Below the pieces are notes generated by a model that worked only from the letters and a program-made list of their open reading frames with translations, was not told the DNA's origin and made no database searches. From assembly GCA_025210735.1 (NCBI GenBank), contig JAOARD010000003.1, forward strand, positions 58,544-122,543: a stretch of DNA of 64,000 nucleotides. The letters are read 5' to 3'. The position numbers were made by a program, and so were the translations under genes. How positions within the stretch are numbered: the first letter of the stretch is position 1; every line of letters starts with the position of its first letter. Source of the DNA: Bacteroidales bacterium (GTDB lineage Bacteria > Bacteroidota > Bacteroidia > Bacteroidales > UBA6680). Below, one piece after another: positions 19,782 through 28,349 of the stretch.

Positions 19782-20597
19782 ATGTCGGTTCATTCACACA
19801 TAAAAAAGGTTACAACTCACGTATTAAGTGAGATGAAGATGCGAAATGAGAAGATTGCAATGCTAACTGCATACGATTACTCAACCGCAAAAATTTTAGA
19901 TGCAGCAGGTATTGATGTCATTCTTGTAGGTGATTCTGCCTCTAATGTAATGGCGGGTCATGAGAGTACATTACCTATTACTCTTGACCAGATGATATAC
20001 CATGGTACATCAGTGGTACGAGCAGTAAACAGAGCTTTGGTTATTGTTGATATGCCATTTGGTACATATCAGGGAAACTCAAAAGAAGCTTTGGCATCTG
20101 CCATAAAGATTATGAAAGAGACAAGCGCTGATGCTGTAAAACTTGAAGGTGGTTCTGAGGTTATAGAATCTGTAAACAGAATTCTTTCAGCCGGAATTCC
20201 TGTAATGGGTCATCTGGGCTTAACACCACAGTCGATACACAAATTTGGTACCTATGCTGTAAGAGCTACAAAAAAAGAGGAGAGCGATAAACTTATTGAG
20301 GATGCTAAGCTACTTGAAGAAGCAGGATGTTTTGGTATAGTACTTGAAAAAATACCAGCTGAACTTGCCACAGAGGTAGCAAAGCAGGTTAAGATTCCTG
20401 TTATTGGCATTGGTGCCGGAGGAGGTGTAGATGGTCAGGTACTTGTTGTACATGATATGCTTGGCATTACACAAGAGTTCTCTCCACGTTTCTTAAGACG
20501 CTACCATAATCTTTTTTCTGAAATTAACGGAGCTGTTAAGAATTATATAGAAGATGTTAAATCATTTGATTTCCCGAACGAAAAAGAGCAATATTAA
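19782..20597 (+). CDS. panB: 3-Methyl-2-oxobutanoate hydroxymethyltransferase
   Basis: 271 residues, full length. Family motifs are present: [39 protein letters not shown] with the metal-binding aspartate, [19 protein letters not shown] and [19 protein letters not shown]. It transfers a hydroxymethyl group from methylene-tetrahydrofolate to 2-oxoisovalerate, the first step towards pantothenate and coenzyme A. panC and panD are not in the window. The next gene starts 3 nt after its stop, so the two are co-transcribed although functionally unrelated. Confidence 0.95.
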   Translation: MSVHSHIKKVTTHVLSEMKMRNEKIAMLTAYDYSTAKILDAAGIDVILVGDSASNVMAGHESTLPITLDQMIYHGTSVVRAVNRALVIVDMPFGTYQGNSKEALASAIKIMKETSADAVKLEGGSEVIESVNRILSAGIPVMGHLGLTPQSIHKFGTYAVRATKKEESDKLIEDAKLLEEAGCFGIVLEKIPAELATEVAKQVKIPVIGIGAGGGVDGQVLVVHDMLGITQEFSPRFLRRYHNLFSEINGAVKNYIEDVKSFDFPNEKEQY

Positions 20598-20600
20598 ATA

Positions 20601-21296
20601 ATGGCTATTACACAAAAAGATATTATATACGAGGACAATCATATTATTGCCGTAAATAAAAAGTGCGGAGAGATTGTTCAGGGTGATAAAACAGAGGATT
20701 CTCCTCTTGTTGAGGATGTAAGAGAATTTATAAGAAGAAAATATGACAAACCCGGAAATGTATTCTGTGGATTAATTCACAGACTTGATCGTCCGGTTAG
20801 TGGTGTTGTACTTTTTGCAAAAACGAGTAAGGCACTTACACGTATGAACAAACTCTTTAACGACAAAAAGATATCTAAGAAATATTGGGCTATTGTAAAG
20901 GATAAGCCACCTGTTGAGGAGGAAACTTTAGAGCACTATATTCTTAAGAATAGTGTTAAAAACAAATCATATGTATATGACTACGAGAAGAAGAATTCTA
21001 AAAGAAGCAGTCTTACATATAAAATGATGTACGGATCAAATAACTATTACATGTTAGAGATTGATCTTCATACCGGAAGACACCATCAGATACGTGCTCA
21101 GCTGGCATCAATAGGGTGTCCTATAAAAGGCGATCTTAAATACGGTTTTGCGAGATCTAACAAAAACGGTGGTATTGATCTGCACGCAAGATCAATAGAG
21201 TTTGAACATCCGACAAAAAAGGAACCAATAAAGATTATAGCTCCGCCACCCGCAAAAGATAATTTATGGAAAGATATTCTTGAATCTGTTGAATAG
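20601..21296 (+). CDS. RluA-family RNA pseudouridine synthase
   Basis: 231 residues, without an N-terminal S4 domain. The catalytic motif GLIHRLDRPVSGVVLFAKTSKA carries the active-site aspartate (HRLD) near residue 63. YYMLEIDLHTGRHHQIRAQLASIG is the second conserved block of the family. It isomerises uridine to pseudouridine in rRNA or tRNA; which site is not predictable. It follows panB by 3 nt. Its stop codon lies in a hairpin shared with the convergent cdd gene. Confidence 0.9.
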   Translation: MAITQKDIIYEDNHIIAVNKKCGEIVQGDKTEDSPLVEDVREFIRRKYDKPGNVFCGLIHRLDRPVSGVVLFAKTSKALTRMNKLFNDKKISKKYWAIVKDKPPVEEETLEHYILKNSVKNKSYVYDYEKKNSKRSSLTYKMMYGSNNYYMLEIDLHTGRHHQIRAQLASIGCPIKGDLKYGFARSNKNGGIDLHARSIEFEHPTKKEPIKIIAPPPAKDNLWKDILESVE

Positions 21297-21311
21297 GTTT
21301 TTACCTATTCA
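21290..21311. terminator. Hairpin spanning the stop codons of two convergent genes
   Basis: TGAATAGGT and ACCTATTCA form a perfect 9-bp stem over a four-base T loop. Both stop codons (TAG on plus, TAA on minus) lie inside it. No long T tract follows on either side. Confidence 0.45.
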
Positions 21312-21786
21312 GCAGATCCCCGTCAAAACTAAACGGAAGTAGTTGTTTTATACTATCAAAAACTAACACCTTGTTTTTACTTGCCAACAGAACTCTTATA
21401 TTCGATTTCTGTCTTATCTCACTTTCAAGAATAACCTGACGACATGCACCGCATGGTGTTACTATATCTTCAAGTATTAACGAATTCTTTTCTGCAAGAA
21501 TAACTATTGTGTCAATAGCTACGTCCGGAAAAGATGAGTTTGCATAGAATATAGCTGTTCTCTCCGCACAAAGTCCGGATGGATATGCCGAATTTTCCTG
21601 ATTACTCCCCAATACAATTTCACCATTCTCTAATAACAGTGCTGCCCCAACATGGAAACCTGAATATGGTGCATATGCTTTTGATGCTGTATCAACAGCC
21701 TTATTAATTAGTTTCTTATCAGTTTCTGATAACCCCTCTGTACCATCATATTCACAATACGAAATAGAAACATCTAATCTCTTCAT
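21301..21786 (-). CDS. cdd: Cytidine deaminase
   Basis: 161 residues. Zinc-binding residues are Cys73 and catalytic Glu75 in GLCAERTAIFYA, and Cys112/Cys115 in PCGACRQVI. AYAPYSGFHVGAALLLENG is the conserved N-terminal block. It deaminates cytidine and deoxycytidine to the uridine forms in pyrimidine salvage. Length is slightly above the usual 130-140 of the tetrameric form, owing to an N-terminal extension (MKRLDVSISYCEYDGTEGLS). Only 4 nt separate its stop from that of the convergent gene. Confidence 0.93.
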   Translation of the reverse strand: MKRLDVSISYCEYDGTEGLSETDKKLINKAVDTASKAYAPYSGFHVGAALLLENGEIVLGSNQENSAYPSGLCAERTAIFYANSSFPDVAIDTIVILAEKNSLILEDIVTPCGACRQVILESEIRQKSNIRVLLASKNKVLVFDSIKQLLPFSFDGDLLNR

Positions 21787-22094
21787 ATGTCTAAATTTTC
21801 ATTTCTATACACAAACTGTCTGTTAATTTAAACTCCATTTTATAATAAGAGTTCAAAAAAGATTGATCGCGCATTTCAATTCTATCTTTGAATTGTAATA
21901 TATAACAATGATCATTTTAATAAAATGCAAAAAATAACAATCACTGTTTTATCACAAAAACAATACTATCAGTAGCATTTGATGCCAAAAGTAAAAAAAA
22001 TAACTGTTCAATTATTAACATTGGATAGGATAGTTTACCTTTTTGAGGGCAAATAATGGTTTTTTTGTATTTTTAGACGCAAAATAACTAAGGA
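21787..22094. other. 308-bp intergenic region between divergent genes
   Basis: AT-rich and without a gene. A -7-type TATCTTTG lies at 21883-21890 on the plus strand, inside a small CAATTC/GAATTG inverted repeat and about 200 nt before the glucosaminidase gene. A closer TATTTTTA lies near 22070. Nothing else recognised. Confidence 0.5.
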
Positions 22095-23090
22095 ATGACA
22101 TCAAACAACAGATTTTATACATTTATAATTGCTATAATTATTATAGTACTCCCGTTAAATGCATCTGCAAAGAAACTAACCAGAGCACAGTATATTGATA
22201 AATACAAAAAACTGGCACAAGAGGAGATGAAACGCACTGGTATACCTGCCAGTATAACTATAGCACAAGCTCTACTTGAATCAGATAATGGCAACAGTGT
22301 ACTTGCCAGAAAATCAAATAACCACTTTGGCATTAAGTGCCATAAAAGTTGGAAAGGGAGAACTGTAAGACATGATGATGACAGAAGAAGAGAGTGTTTC
22401 AGAAAATATGACAGAGTGTACGACTCATATAAAGATCACTCTAACTTTCTTGTAAGCGGAAGAAGATATGCCTTCTTGTTTAGCTACAAATCAACCGATT
22501 ATAAACGATGGGCTAAAGGTCTTAGAAAAGCTGGGTATGCAACTGATCCTAAATATGCTAAAAGACTTATTAAGATAATTGAGGATAACAAACTTTACCT
22601 TTTAGATAATGGTATATCGCATACTTATGCCAAAACCAGACCTACAAAAAACAGTAGTACCAGAAAAACAAAAAACATCAGAAAAGTTAACAAACAGAAG
22701 GTGTATGATGATGATAATTTTGAGATTGATATATACAAGAAACACAGAAAAGGGGTAAGAAACAGAATAAAATTTATTGTTGCCAAAAAAGGCGATACAT
22801 TCTACAGCCTTGCCAAAGAGTTTAAACTCATGCAATGGCAATTATATAAGTACAATGAGCTACCAAAAGATTACATACTTCAAGAAGGCGATCTTTTATA
22901 TATTCAACCAAAAAGATCTAAAGCAGAACATGGCAAAAACTATCACGTGGTTAAGCCGGGAGAAACAATGCATATAATATCTCAGATTTATGGTATTAAA
23001 CTGAAAAAGCTATATAAAAAGAATAATATGGAGGCCGGAACAGAGCCTGAGCCGGGAACAAAACTATCGTTAAGAAAAAACAAAAAGTAA
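22095..23090 (+). CDS. Exported glucosaminidase with two LysM domains
   Basis: 331 residues. The signal peptide (about 1-25) ends in NASA. Residues 30-180 are an N-acetylglucosaminidase of the FlgJ/glycoside hydrolase 73 type: YKKLAQEEMKRTGIPASITIAQALLES with the catalytic-type glutamate, NNHFGIKCH, and YDSYKDHSNFL. A basic linker (about 190-225) leads to two LysM repeats, FIVAKKGDTFYSLAKEF near 231 and YHVVKPGETMHIISQIYG near 285, which bind peptidoglycan glycan chains. It should cut the glycan backbone during growth, division or lysis. Convergent with fmt across a shared terminator. Confidence 0.9.
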   Translation: MTSNNRFYTFIIAIIIIVLPLNASAKKLTRAQYIDKYKKLAQEEMKRTGIPASITIAQALLESDNGNSVLARKSNNHFGIKCHKSWKGRTVRHDDDRRRECFRKYDRVYDSYKDHSNFLVSGRRYAFLFSYKSTDYKRWAKGLRKAGYATDPKYAKRLIKIIEDNKLYLLDNGISHTYAKTRPTKNSSTRKTKNIRKVNKQKVYDDDNFEIDIYKKHRKGVRNRIKFIVAKKGDTFYSLAKEFKLMQWQLYKYNELPKDYILQEGDLLYIQPKRSKAEHGKNYHVVKPGETMHIISQIYGIKLKKLYKKNNMEAGTEPEPGTKLSLRKNKK

Positions 23091-23127
23091 AGTTTCAGGA
23101 TTTTACTTACTGATAATAAAACAAAAA

Positions 23128-23157
23128 AATAAGGTGTCAGAAAAGAGACACCTTATT
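23128..23157. terminator. Bidirectional intrinsic terminator
   Basis: AATAAGGTGTC and GACACCTTATT form a perfect 11-bp stem with an 8-nt loop. A and T runs on the two sides let it serve both the glucosaminidase gene and convergent fmt. Confidence 0.85.
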
Positions 23158-23160
23158 TTT

Positions 23161-24129
23161 TTATCTACATCTGTAGCTCTCTATATCTTTAAATCCTCTG
23201 AGGAAATCAGAAGTATTCATTCTGCGTTTACCTGCCGGTTGTAACGATTCTACTTTAAGAAAACCATGTTTTGCCGCAATCTTAAGCTCACTCTTCCCAT
23301 CAGATAATATTGTACCTATCGGGCAGGTATGAGCCTCTTTAATAATAGCGGTATCAAAGATCTTAAAACCAATACTTTTTCCTGCCAATGACGAATAAAA
23401 CTCTGTCCATGCAGCAGGATATGGTGATAATCCTCTTACAAAGTTATAAACCTTATCTACATCATTATCCCACTCAATACGACAATCATCCTTAAAAATT
23501 TTAGGAGCATCATTAAGCACTGTTTCACTATTAATAACATCGGCCTGTGGTATAGGATTTATATTATCCTCCTCTATAAGATCAATAGTCTCACAAACCA
23601 GTCCAGCACCTGTACTCATTAATTTATCGTGATACGTACCTGCTGAATCAGTATCCTCAATAGCAACCTCATACTGTTTTATAATACTTCCTGTATCAAT
23701 CTGCTTGTCAAGAAAAAATGTAGTTACTCCACTCTTTTTCTCACCATTAATAATAGCCCAGTTAATAGGTGCTGCTCCTCTGTATTGTGGTAAAAGAGAT
23801 GCATGCAAGTTAAATGTACCAAACTCAGGCATTGCCCAAACCACTTCAGGCAACATTCTGAAAGCAACAACAACTTGTATATCAGGTTTAAGTTCTTGCA
23901 ACTGCTCTAAGAACTCAGTATCTTTCATCTTAGCAGGCTGCAATACCGGCAAACCTTGCTCTACTGCATACTTTTTAACTGCCGACGATGCCATCTTCTG
24001 ACCGCGTCCGGCAGGTTTATCGGGTACAGTAACTACCCCTACAACATTATAGTTGTTCTCAATTAGTTTTTTCAAAGACTCCACAGCAAAATCGGGAGTA
24101 CCCATAAACACTATTCTTTTCTTACTCAT
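23161..24129 (-). CDS. fmt: Methionyl-tRNA formyltransferase
   Basis: 322 residues. The hydrolase core has FMGTPDFAVESLKKL at the start and the folate-binding NLHASLLPQYRGAAPINWAI near residue 108, followed by GVTTFFLDKQIDTG. The C-terminal tRNA-binding domain follows, with YNFVRGLSPYPAAWTEF near 230. It formylates initiator methionyl-tRNA using 10-formyl-tetrahydrofolate. def, often a neighbour, is not in the window. The usual family length is about 310-325. Confidence 0.95.
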   Translation of the reverse strand: MSKKRIVFMGTPDFAVESLKKLIENNYNVVGVVTVPDKPAGRGQKMASSAVKKYAVEQGLPVLQPAKMKDTEFLEQLQELKPDIQVVVAFRMLPEVVWAMPEFGTFNLHASLLPQYRGAAPINWAIINGEKKSGVTTFFLDKQIDTGSIIKQYEVAIEDTDSAGTYHDKLMSTGAGLVCETIDLIEEDNINPIPQADVINSETVLNDAPKIFKDDCRIEWDNDVDKVYNFVRGLSPYPAAWTEFYSSLAGKSIGFKIFDTAIIKEAHTCPIGTILSDGKSELKIAAKHGFLKVESLQPAGKRRMNTSDFLRGFKDIESYRCR

Positions 24130-24153
24130 ATAATAAAGGTATGTGTTTAAATG

Positions 24154-24182
24154 AAAAGACCACCATAATGTGGTGGTCTTTT
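24154..24182 (-). terminator. Intrinsic terminator of ribBA
   Basis: AAAAGACCACCA and TGGTGGTCTTTT form a perfect 12-bp stem over a five-base loop. The T-rich arm ends the ribBA transcript, about 10 nt after its stop. Confidence 0.8.
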
Positions 24183-24192
24183 TAATTTTTTA

Positions 24193-25428
24193 TTAATCTA
24201 AATCGCCAAGCTCATGCCCCATCTTATCTCTTTTTGTTTTAAGATAAAATTCGTTATGCTCATTGGCTTTTATTACAATCGGAATATTCTCAATTATCTC
24301 AAGACCATATGCCTCAAGACCTTTACGTTTAATCGGGTTATTTGTAAGAAGTCTCATCTTACTTACACCAATCTCTTTAAGTATAGAAGCTCCTACGCCA
24401 TAGTCACGCTCATCTGCCTCAAATCCAAGACTGTGATTTGCCTCAATAGTATCTTGTCCCTCTTCCTGAAGTTTATAGGCATGCATCTTGTTAAACAATC
24501 CAATACCTCTACCCTCTTGGTTAAGATAAACAACAACACCTTTACCCTCTTTATCAATCATCTCCATTGATCTGTGAAGCTGATCGCCACAATCGCAACG
24601 TTGCGATCCGAAGATATCACCTGTAATACATGATGAATGCACTCTAACAAGTATTGACTCATCCTCATTCCACTCACCTTTTACAAGTGCAACATGCTCA
24701 AGACCATTTGATTTCTGACGGAAAGGAATAAGCTTAAAATTACCAAAATCTGTTGGCATCTTCACCTTCTGTCCTACATCAATAATAGTCTCTTGCTTAA
24801 GTCTGTACTTAATAAGGTCTGCTATTGATATAATCTTAAGGTCAAACTTCTCAGCAATAACCATAAGCTCTGGCATACGTGCCATTGTTCCATCCTCATT
24901 AAGAATTTCAACAAGGGCACCACCCGGTTTAAGACCAGCCAAACGTGTAAGGTCTACTACAGCTTCAGTATGTCCTGCTCTGCGTAATACACCTTTCTCT
25001 TTTGCTCTAAGCGGAAATATATGACCCGGACGTCCTAAGTCCTCTGGTTGTGTATCATCATTTACCAGTGCCTGAATTGTTTTTGCTCTGTCGCTGGCCG
25101 ATATACCTGTTGTACAACCGTGCCCATTCAGATCAACTGATACTGTAAACGGAGTTTCATGAAGAGCTGTATTGGTTCCTACCATAAGCTCCAGATCAAG
25201 CTCTTGACAACGTGACGGTGGAAGTGGAGCACAAATAAGCCCTCTTCCGTAGCGAGCCATAAAGTTAACTATCTCTGGTGTTACAGTTTCTGCAGCAACA
25301 ACAAAGTCTCCCTCATTCTCTCTATCCTCATCATCAACTACAATAATAACTTTTCCGTTACGAAGATCCTCTAAGGCTTCATCTATTGTATGTAGCTTAA
25401 ACTCTTTGTTATATTGACTTTCAGCCAT
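24193..25428 (-). CDS. ribBA: Bifunctional DHBP synthase / GTP cyclohydrolase II
   Basis: 411 residues. The N-terminal RibB half (1-205) has [20 protein letters not shown], with acidic metal-binding residues, and [22 protein letters not shown]. The C-terminal RibA half has the zinc motif [18 protein letters not shown] (cysteines near 267, 278 and 280) and [11 protein letters not shown]. It makes both starting compounds of riboflavin: dihydroxybutanone phosphate from ribulose 5-phosphate, and the pyrimidine from GTP. Both active sites look intact. The 5' region is too short for a typical FMN riboswitch. rpe elsewhere in the window handles the same sugar phosphate. Confidence 0.96.
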   Translation of the reverse strand: MAESQYNKEFKLHTIDEALEDLRNGKVIIVVDDEDRENEGDFVVAAETVTPEIVNFMARYGRGLICAPLPPSRCQELDLELMVGTNTALHETPFTVSVDLNGHGCTTGISASDRAKTIQALVNDDTQPEDLGRPGHIFPLRAKEKGVLRRAGHTEAVVDLTRLAGLKPGGALVEILNEDGTMARMPELMVIAEKFDLKIISIADLIKYRLKQETIIDVGQKVKMPTDFGNFKLIPFRQKSNGLEHVALVKGEWNEDESILVRVHSSCITGDIFGSQRCDCGDQLHRSMEMIDKEGKGVVVYLNQEGRGIGLFNKMHAYKLQEEGQDTIEANHSLGFEADERDYGVGASILKEIGVSKMRLLTNNPIKRKGLEAYGLEIIENIPIVIKANEHNEFYLKTKRDKMGHELGDLD

Positions 25429-25456
25429 TTTGTTATTTTTTTCAGAATTAACTCTG

Positions 25457-25464
25457 CAAAGTTA
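25457..25464 (-). promoter_or_regulatory. -7 box for ribBA
   Basis: TAACTTTG, followed by C, on the minus strand matches TAnnTTTG, about 29 nt before the start codon at 25428. Confidence 0.45.
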
Positions 25465-25520
25465 TAATTTGATTTTTAAAAAGCTGTATGCTTTTGGTAA
25501 TATTACCTGTAAGTAACACT

Positions 25521-26957
25521 TTACTTCTTGAATAGTTTAATTACTTTGGTAAACATCTTTTTATACATCTCTGGTTTAAATAAGCCTGAATCGCTTGTTG
25601 CTTTATATGTCAGAAACAGACCTATTGGCAACAGAACAACCGATGCTACCCACATACCTTCTGCTACTGTAAGTGATCCCTTACGTGCCATTTTTTCTGT
25701 TGAAAGAGATATTATATAATACATAATAAAGAACACTACAGATATAACCACAGGCATTCCCATTCCTCCTTTACGTATAATAGCCCCAAGCGGTGCACCA
25801 ATAAAAAAGAAAATAAAGCAACCCAGGGACAACACAATCTTTCGGTGCCACTCTATTCCATACCTGTTTACACGTTCTGTCCACCTCTTATACTCACTAA
25901 TTTTAGTAGATATATTACTCTTTACTCCTCGTGCATCAGACAAGGCTGCTTCATATATTCTTGTTTTATCAAATAGTGCCGCTGAAACAAATGCAGTATC
26001 CAGATTAACAAGAATCCTGCTCTCCTCATAAATACTGTCAGGTTTCATCTTCGACATATAATTTATTTTAAGCAGGTTATCCCTAAAGCCATCCTTACGT
26101 TTCTGAAACTCATTATCTACTGAATCTCGCACAACAATTAACTGATCCATATTCAGCATCTCACTACTTGCCTTGAATATACTTTCATCTTTTCTGTTAA
26201 GACCAAAACCTTTAAGCTCAATCTGAAAATCCTGACGCTGAAACCTGTCAATACGTTGCGGATACGTTCTTCTGTCAATAGCTTTACGTCTGTCACCCTC
26301 TTTAGGCATCTCTTCATATATAGCCCCGCTAAAAAGAGTTAACACAAGATATTGTTTGTCGTCTGTCATTTTCAGATAACCTGAATCAGCTACAGTAACC
26401 TGTCCGTTTCCTTTATTCTCTCTGTGATCATACACCATTATATCGTGCATTAATCCTGTATCTTTATTCTTTTTACCTATACGAATATTAAATCCCTCAA
26501 GACTTGTAAAAGCACCCTCCTTAAGCTGTAACTCCGGACGTTGCTGCTGTATAGAGTATATCAGCGTACGCATTTTAAGGTTTGTATAAGGCATAACATA
26601 GTTTGAGTACAAAAATGCACCAACACTAATTGTAAACGATATAATAAACAGCGGACGCATCATACGCTGAAGCGATACTCCGGCAGCCTTTATTGCTGTA
26701 AGCTCAAAATGCTCTCCCAGATTACCAAATGTCATAAGCGCAGCAAGCATGTTTGCAAGAGGCAAACTCATAGGAATAAGTCCGGCAGTAACATACATTA
26801 TCATCTCTGCCAATACAGAAAACCCCAGATCTTTACCTACAAGATCATCAATATATTTCCATAAGAATTGCAACAATAGAACCATTAGCGTAATAAAAAA
26901 TGTCATAACTAATGGTCCTGCAAATGATTTTATAATAAATCTGTCTATCTTTTTCAT
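25521..26957 (-). CDS. LptF/LptG-family permease (YjgP/YjgQ)
   Basis: 478 residues from the ATG at 26957, where MKKIDRFIIKSFAGPLVM matches family starts; an upstream in-frame start at 26978 adds seven residues. Three N-terminal membrane helices (about 12-120) and three C-terminal ones (about 385-460) flank a large periplasmic beta-jellyroll region. With LptB these permeases pull lipopolysaccharide out of the inner membrane. Bacteroidota often carry two genes of this family at separate places, so F versus G is not assigned. Followed after 92 nt by ribBA, which appears to have its own promoter. Confidence 0.88.
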   Translation of the reverse strand: MKKIDRFIIKSFAGPLVMTFFITLMVLLLQFLWKYIDDLVGKDLGFSVLAEMIMYVTAGLIPMSLPLANMLAALMTFGNLGEHFELTAIKAAGVSLQRMMRPLFIISFTISVGAFLYSNYVMPYTNLKMRTLIYSIQQQRPELQLKEGAFTSLEGFNIRIGKKNKDTGLMHDIMVYDHRENKGNGQVTVADSGYLKMTDDKQYLVLTLFSGAIYEEMPKEGDRRKAIDRRTYPQRIDRFQRQDFQIELKGFGLNRKDESIFKASSEMLNMDQLIVVRDSVDNEFQKRKDGFRDNLLKINYMSKMKPDSIYEESRILVNLDTAFVSAALFDKTRIYEAALSDARGVKSNISTKISEYKRWTERVNRYGIEWHRKIVLSLGCFIFFFIGAPLGAIIRKGGMGMPVVISVVFFIMYYIISLSTEKMARKGSLTVAEGMWVASVVLLPIGLFLTYKATSDSGLFKPEMYKKMFTKVIKLFKK

Positions 26958-27336
26958 CTGTCTGTATTCTCTTTTCAATGGTCAGATTAAACTAGTATTT
27001 ATAATGATTCTCGTGTGTAAGAAAATCCTTTTATCATGCTTTGTTTAATCTGTTTATACTCTCTTTTACCTTGTATGATAAACCCCACATATAAATTAAT
27101 GAATTATAGTATGGATTTTAATTTTAAAGCACATTGTATCCGCAACATTTTACAATACAACAATAGTTCCTTTTATCAACAGTTTATAATTAATTAACAA
27201 TTATTAACTGAAACAAATAATCACTAAATGCTAACAAAGTAATTCTCTACAATTAAAAATAACGTAACTCTGTATTACAATACAGAACTATATTGTGGGC
27301 AAATATAAACAAAAGTAGGTTGGTAAAGAAAAGAAA
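26958..27336. other. 379-bp AT-rich intergenic region
   Basis: No gene or known RNA recognised. A minus-strand TATATTTG (27300-27307) fits a -7 box and would leave a leader of over 300 nt before the LptF/G gene. No strong hairpin is obvious. Confidence 0.45.
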
Positions 27337-27708
27337 TCACACTCCTAACGAGTGTCTCAGTTCTGAGATTTGAGCATTCCACAACTCAACACTATCATCC
27401 TCCTCATAATCGTCTACAAAATCAGTAATAAGAAGAGCCTGCTCATTTGTAACTTCATCGCTCACTATTCTGAACTCAAAAAAGTCATCATCGTCATCCT
27501 CCCACTGAAACCGGATGTAATCATTATCTTTTTTCTCCAATAATGTTGCTCTTTGTTCAAAATCCTCCCAAACAAAAGAGAAGATATTCTTATCGGCAAC
27601 TACATCGTCAGCAAACCACTCGGCAAGACCATAATCGGTACTTAGCCTGCTAAATAATATCTTTCTTGAACATCTAAAAGTATATTCCAGCTCTATCTTT
27701 TTCTTCAT
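27337..27708 (-). CDS. START-like domain protein
   Basis: 123 residues from the ATG at 27708; the TTG at 27723 would add five. The sequence KKIELEYTFRCSRKILFSRLSTDYGLAEWFADDV resembles the short START-like/AHA1-type proteins widespread in Bacteroidota. The second half is strongly acidic (EDDDDDFFEF, DFVDDYEEDDSVE). The fold is a helix-grip cavity expected to hold a hydrophobic ligand or contact a protein; no function is established. Stands alone. Confidence 0.75.
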   Translation of the reverse strand: MKKKIELEYTFRCSRKILFSRLSTDYGLAEWFADDVVADKNIFSFVWEDFEQRATLLEKKDNDYIRFQWEDDDDDFFEFRIVSDEVTNEQALLITDFVDDYEEDDSVELWNAQISELRHSLGV

Positions 27709-27874
27709 CCGGATTCTATTCAAAAAAATAAACAGGCTACAAGATATAAAAAATCACAATACAAAAGATATTGCACTACATCTTTAACATTATTATACTA
27801 AAGTATTTAGAACTAAAACCACTATTTACAGGCATTACAGACAAATATTAACACTAAACTTTTTTTACATTTTT

Positions 27875-27906
27875 GTTTGCAAGCAAATAAAAATGCTCTA
27901 TATTTG
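27875..27906 (+). promoter_or_regulatory. Promoter of the first tRNA-Met gene
   Basis: TTTG at 27876-27879 and TATATTTG at 27899-27906 are separated by 19 nt, an excellent match to the Bacteroidota pattern. The -7 box ends 18 nt before the tRNA. Confidence 0.75.
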
Positions 27907-27924
27907 CACTCGCTAAAACGGAAT

Positions 27925-27998
27925 GGCGAGGTAGCTCAGCTGGTTAGAGCGCATGATTCATAATCATGAGGTCGGCGGTTCAAGCCCGCCTCTCGCTA
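27925..27998 (+). tRNA. tRNA-Met (CAT anticodon), copy 1
   Basis: 74 nt cloverleaf: acceptor GGCGAGG pairs with TCTCGCT (two G-U), D arm GCTC/GAGC, anticodon stem CATGA/TCATG with loop TTCATAA, T arm GGCGG/CCGCC with TTCAAGC. No CCA encoded. The anticodon stem lacks the three G-C pairs of initiator tRNA, so it is an elongator; CAT could also be a lysidine-modified tRNA-Ile, which sequence inspection alone does not exclude. Confidence 0.93.
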
Positions 27999-28001
27999 CT
28001 G

Positions 28002-28034
28002 AAAAAGAGAAAGTTATTACTACTTTCTCTTTTT
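28002..28034 (+). terminator. Terminator after the first tRNA gene
   Basis: AAAAAGAGAAAGT and ACTTTCTCTTTTT form a perfect 13-bp stem with a T-rich tail, directly after the tRNA. Confidence 0.85.
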
Positions 28035-28098
28035 TTATTGTTCCGAAACAAAATGTAATTTTGGTGCAAATATTTTTAGGAAAAAAGGAAAAATGCTC

Positions 28099-28106
28099 TA
28101 TATTTG
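28099..28106 (+). promoter_or_regulatory. Promoter of the second tRNA-Met gene
   Basis: TATATTTG lies in the block AATGCTCTATATTTGCAC, which is identical to that before the first copy, exactly 200 bp earlier. The -33 part is not conserved. Confidence 0.65.
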
Positions 28107-28121
28107 CACACGCAAAACTAT

Positions 28122-28195
28122 GGCGAGGTAGCTCAGCTGGTTAGAGCGCATGATTCATAATCATGAGGTCGGCGGTTCAAGCCCGCCTCTCGCTA
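28122..28195 (+). tRNA. tRNA-Met (CAT anticodon), copy 2
   Basis: Identical over all 74 nt to the copy at 27925, with its own -7 promoter and terminator. A tandem duplication with two independent transcription units. Confidence 0.93.
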
Positions 28196-28198
28196 CTG

Positions 28199-28233
28199 AA
28201 AACAGGAGATCATTAAACGATCTCCTGTTTTTG
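28199..28233 (+). terminator. Terminator after the second tRNA gene
   Basis: AACAGGAGATC and GATCTCCTGTT form a perfect 11-bp stem with a 7-nt loop and a T tail. Unrelated in sequence to the terminator after the first copy. Confidence 0.85.
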
Positions 28234-28285
28234 TTTACACATAACACTGATTACAAACGACTTACAACTCCCCTCTTTTTTTATA

Positions 28286-28316
28286 ATTGTTTTTGGCACA
28301 TGTTTTGGTACATTTG
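28286..28316 (+). promoter_or_regulatory. Promoter before the DUF4476-like gene
   Basis: TTG at 28287-28289, 19 nt, then TACATTTG (28309-28316). An overlapping TGGCACA, four bases, TTGGT resembles a sigma-54 site but is a poorer explanation. Confidence 0.5.
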
Positions 28317-28349
28317 CATACAGAATATTAACATTTAAACAATCATATT

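Noticed and set aside
25429..25520. FMN riboswitch before ribBA
   Set aside because: The gap to the upstream gene is only 92 nt and shows none of the conserved aptamer segments; a -7 box lies close to the start codon.
28291..28308. Sigma-54 site before the DUF4476-like gene
   Set aside because: TGGCACA-N4-TTGGT lacks the -12 GC and is overlapped by a well-spaced TTG/TACATTTG promoter.
27953..28338. Two short reading frames starting inside the tRNA genes
   Set aside because: They are the same sequence read through two identical tRNAs and their terminators.
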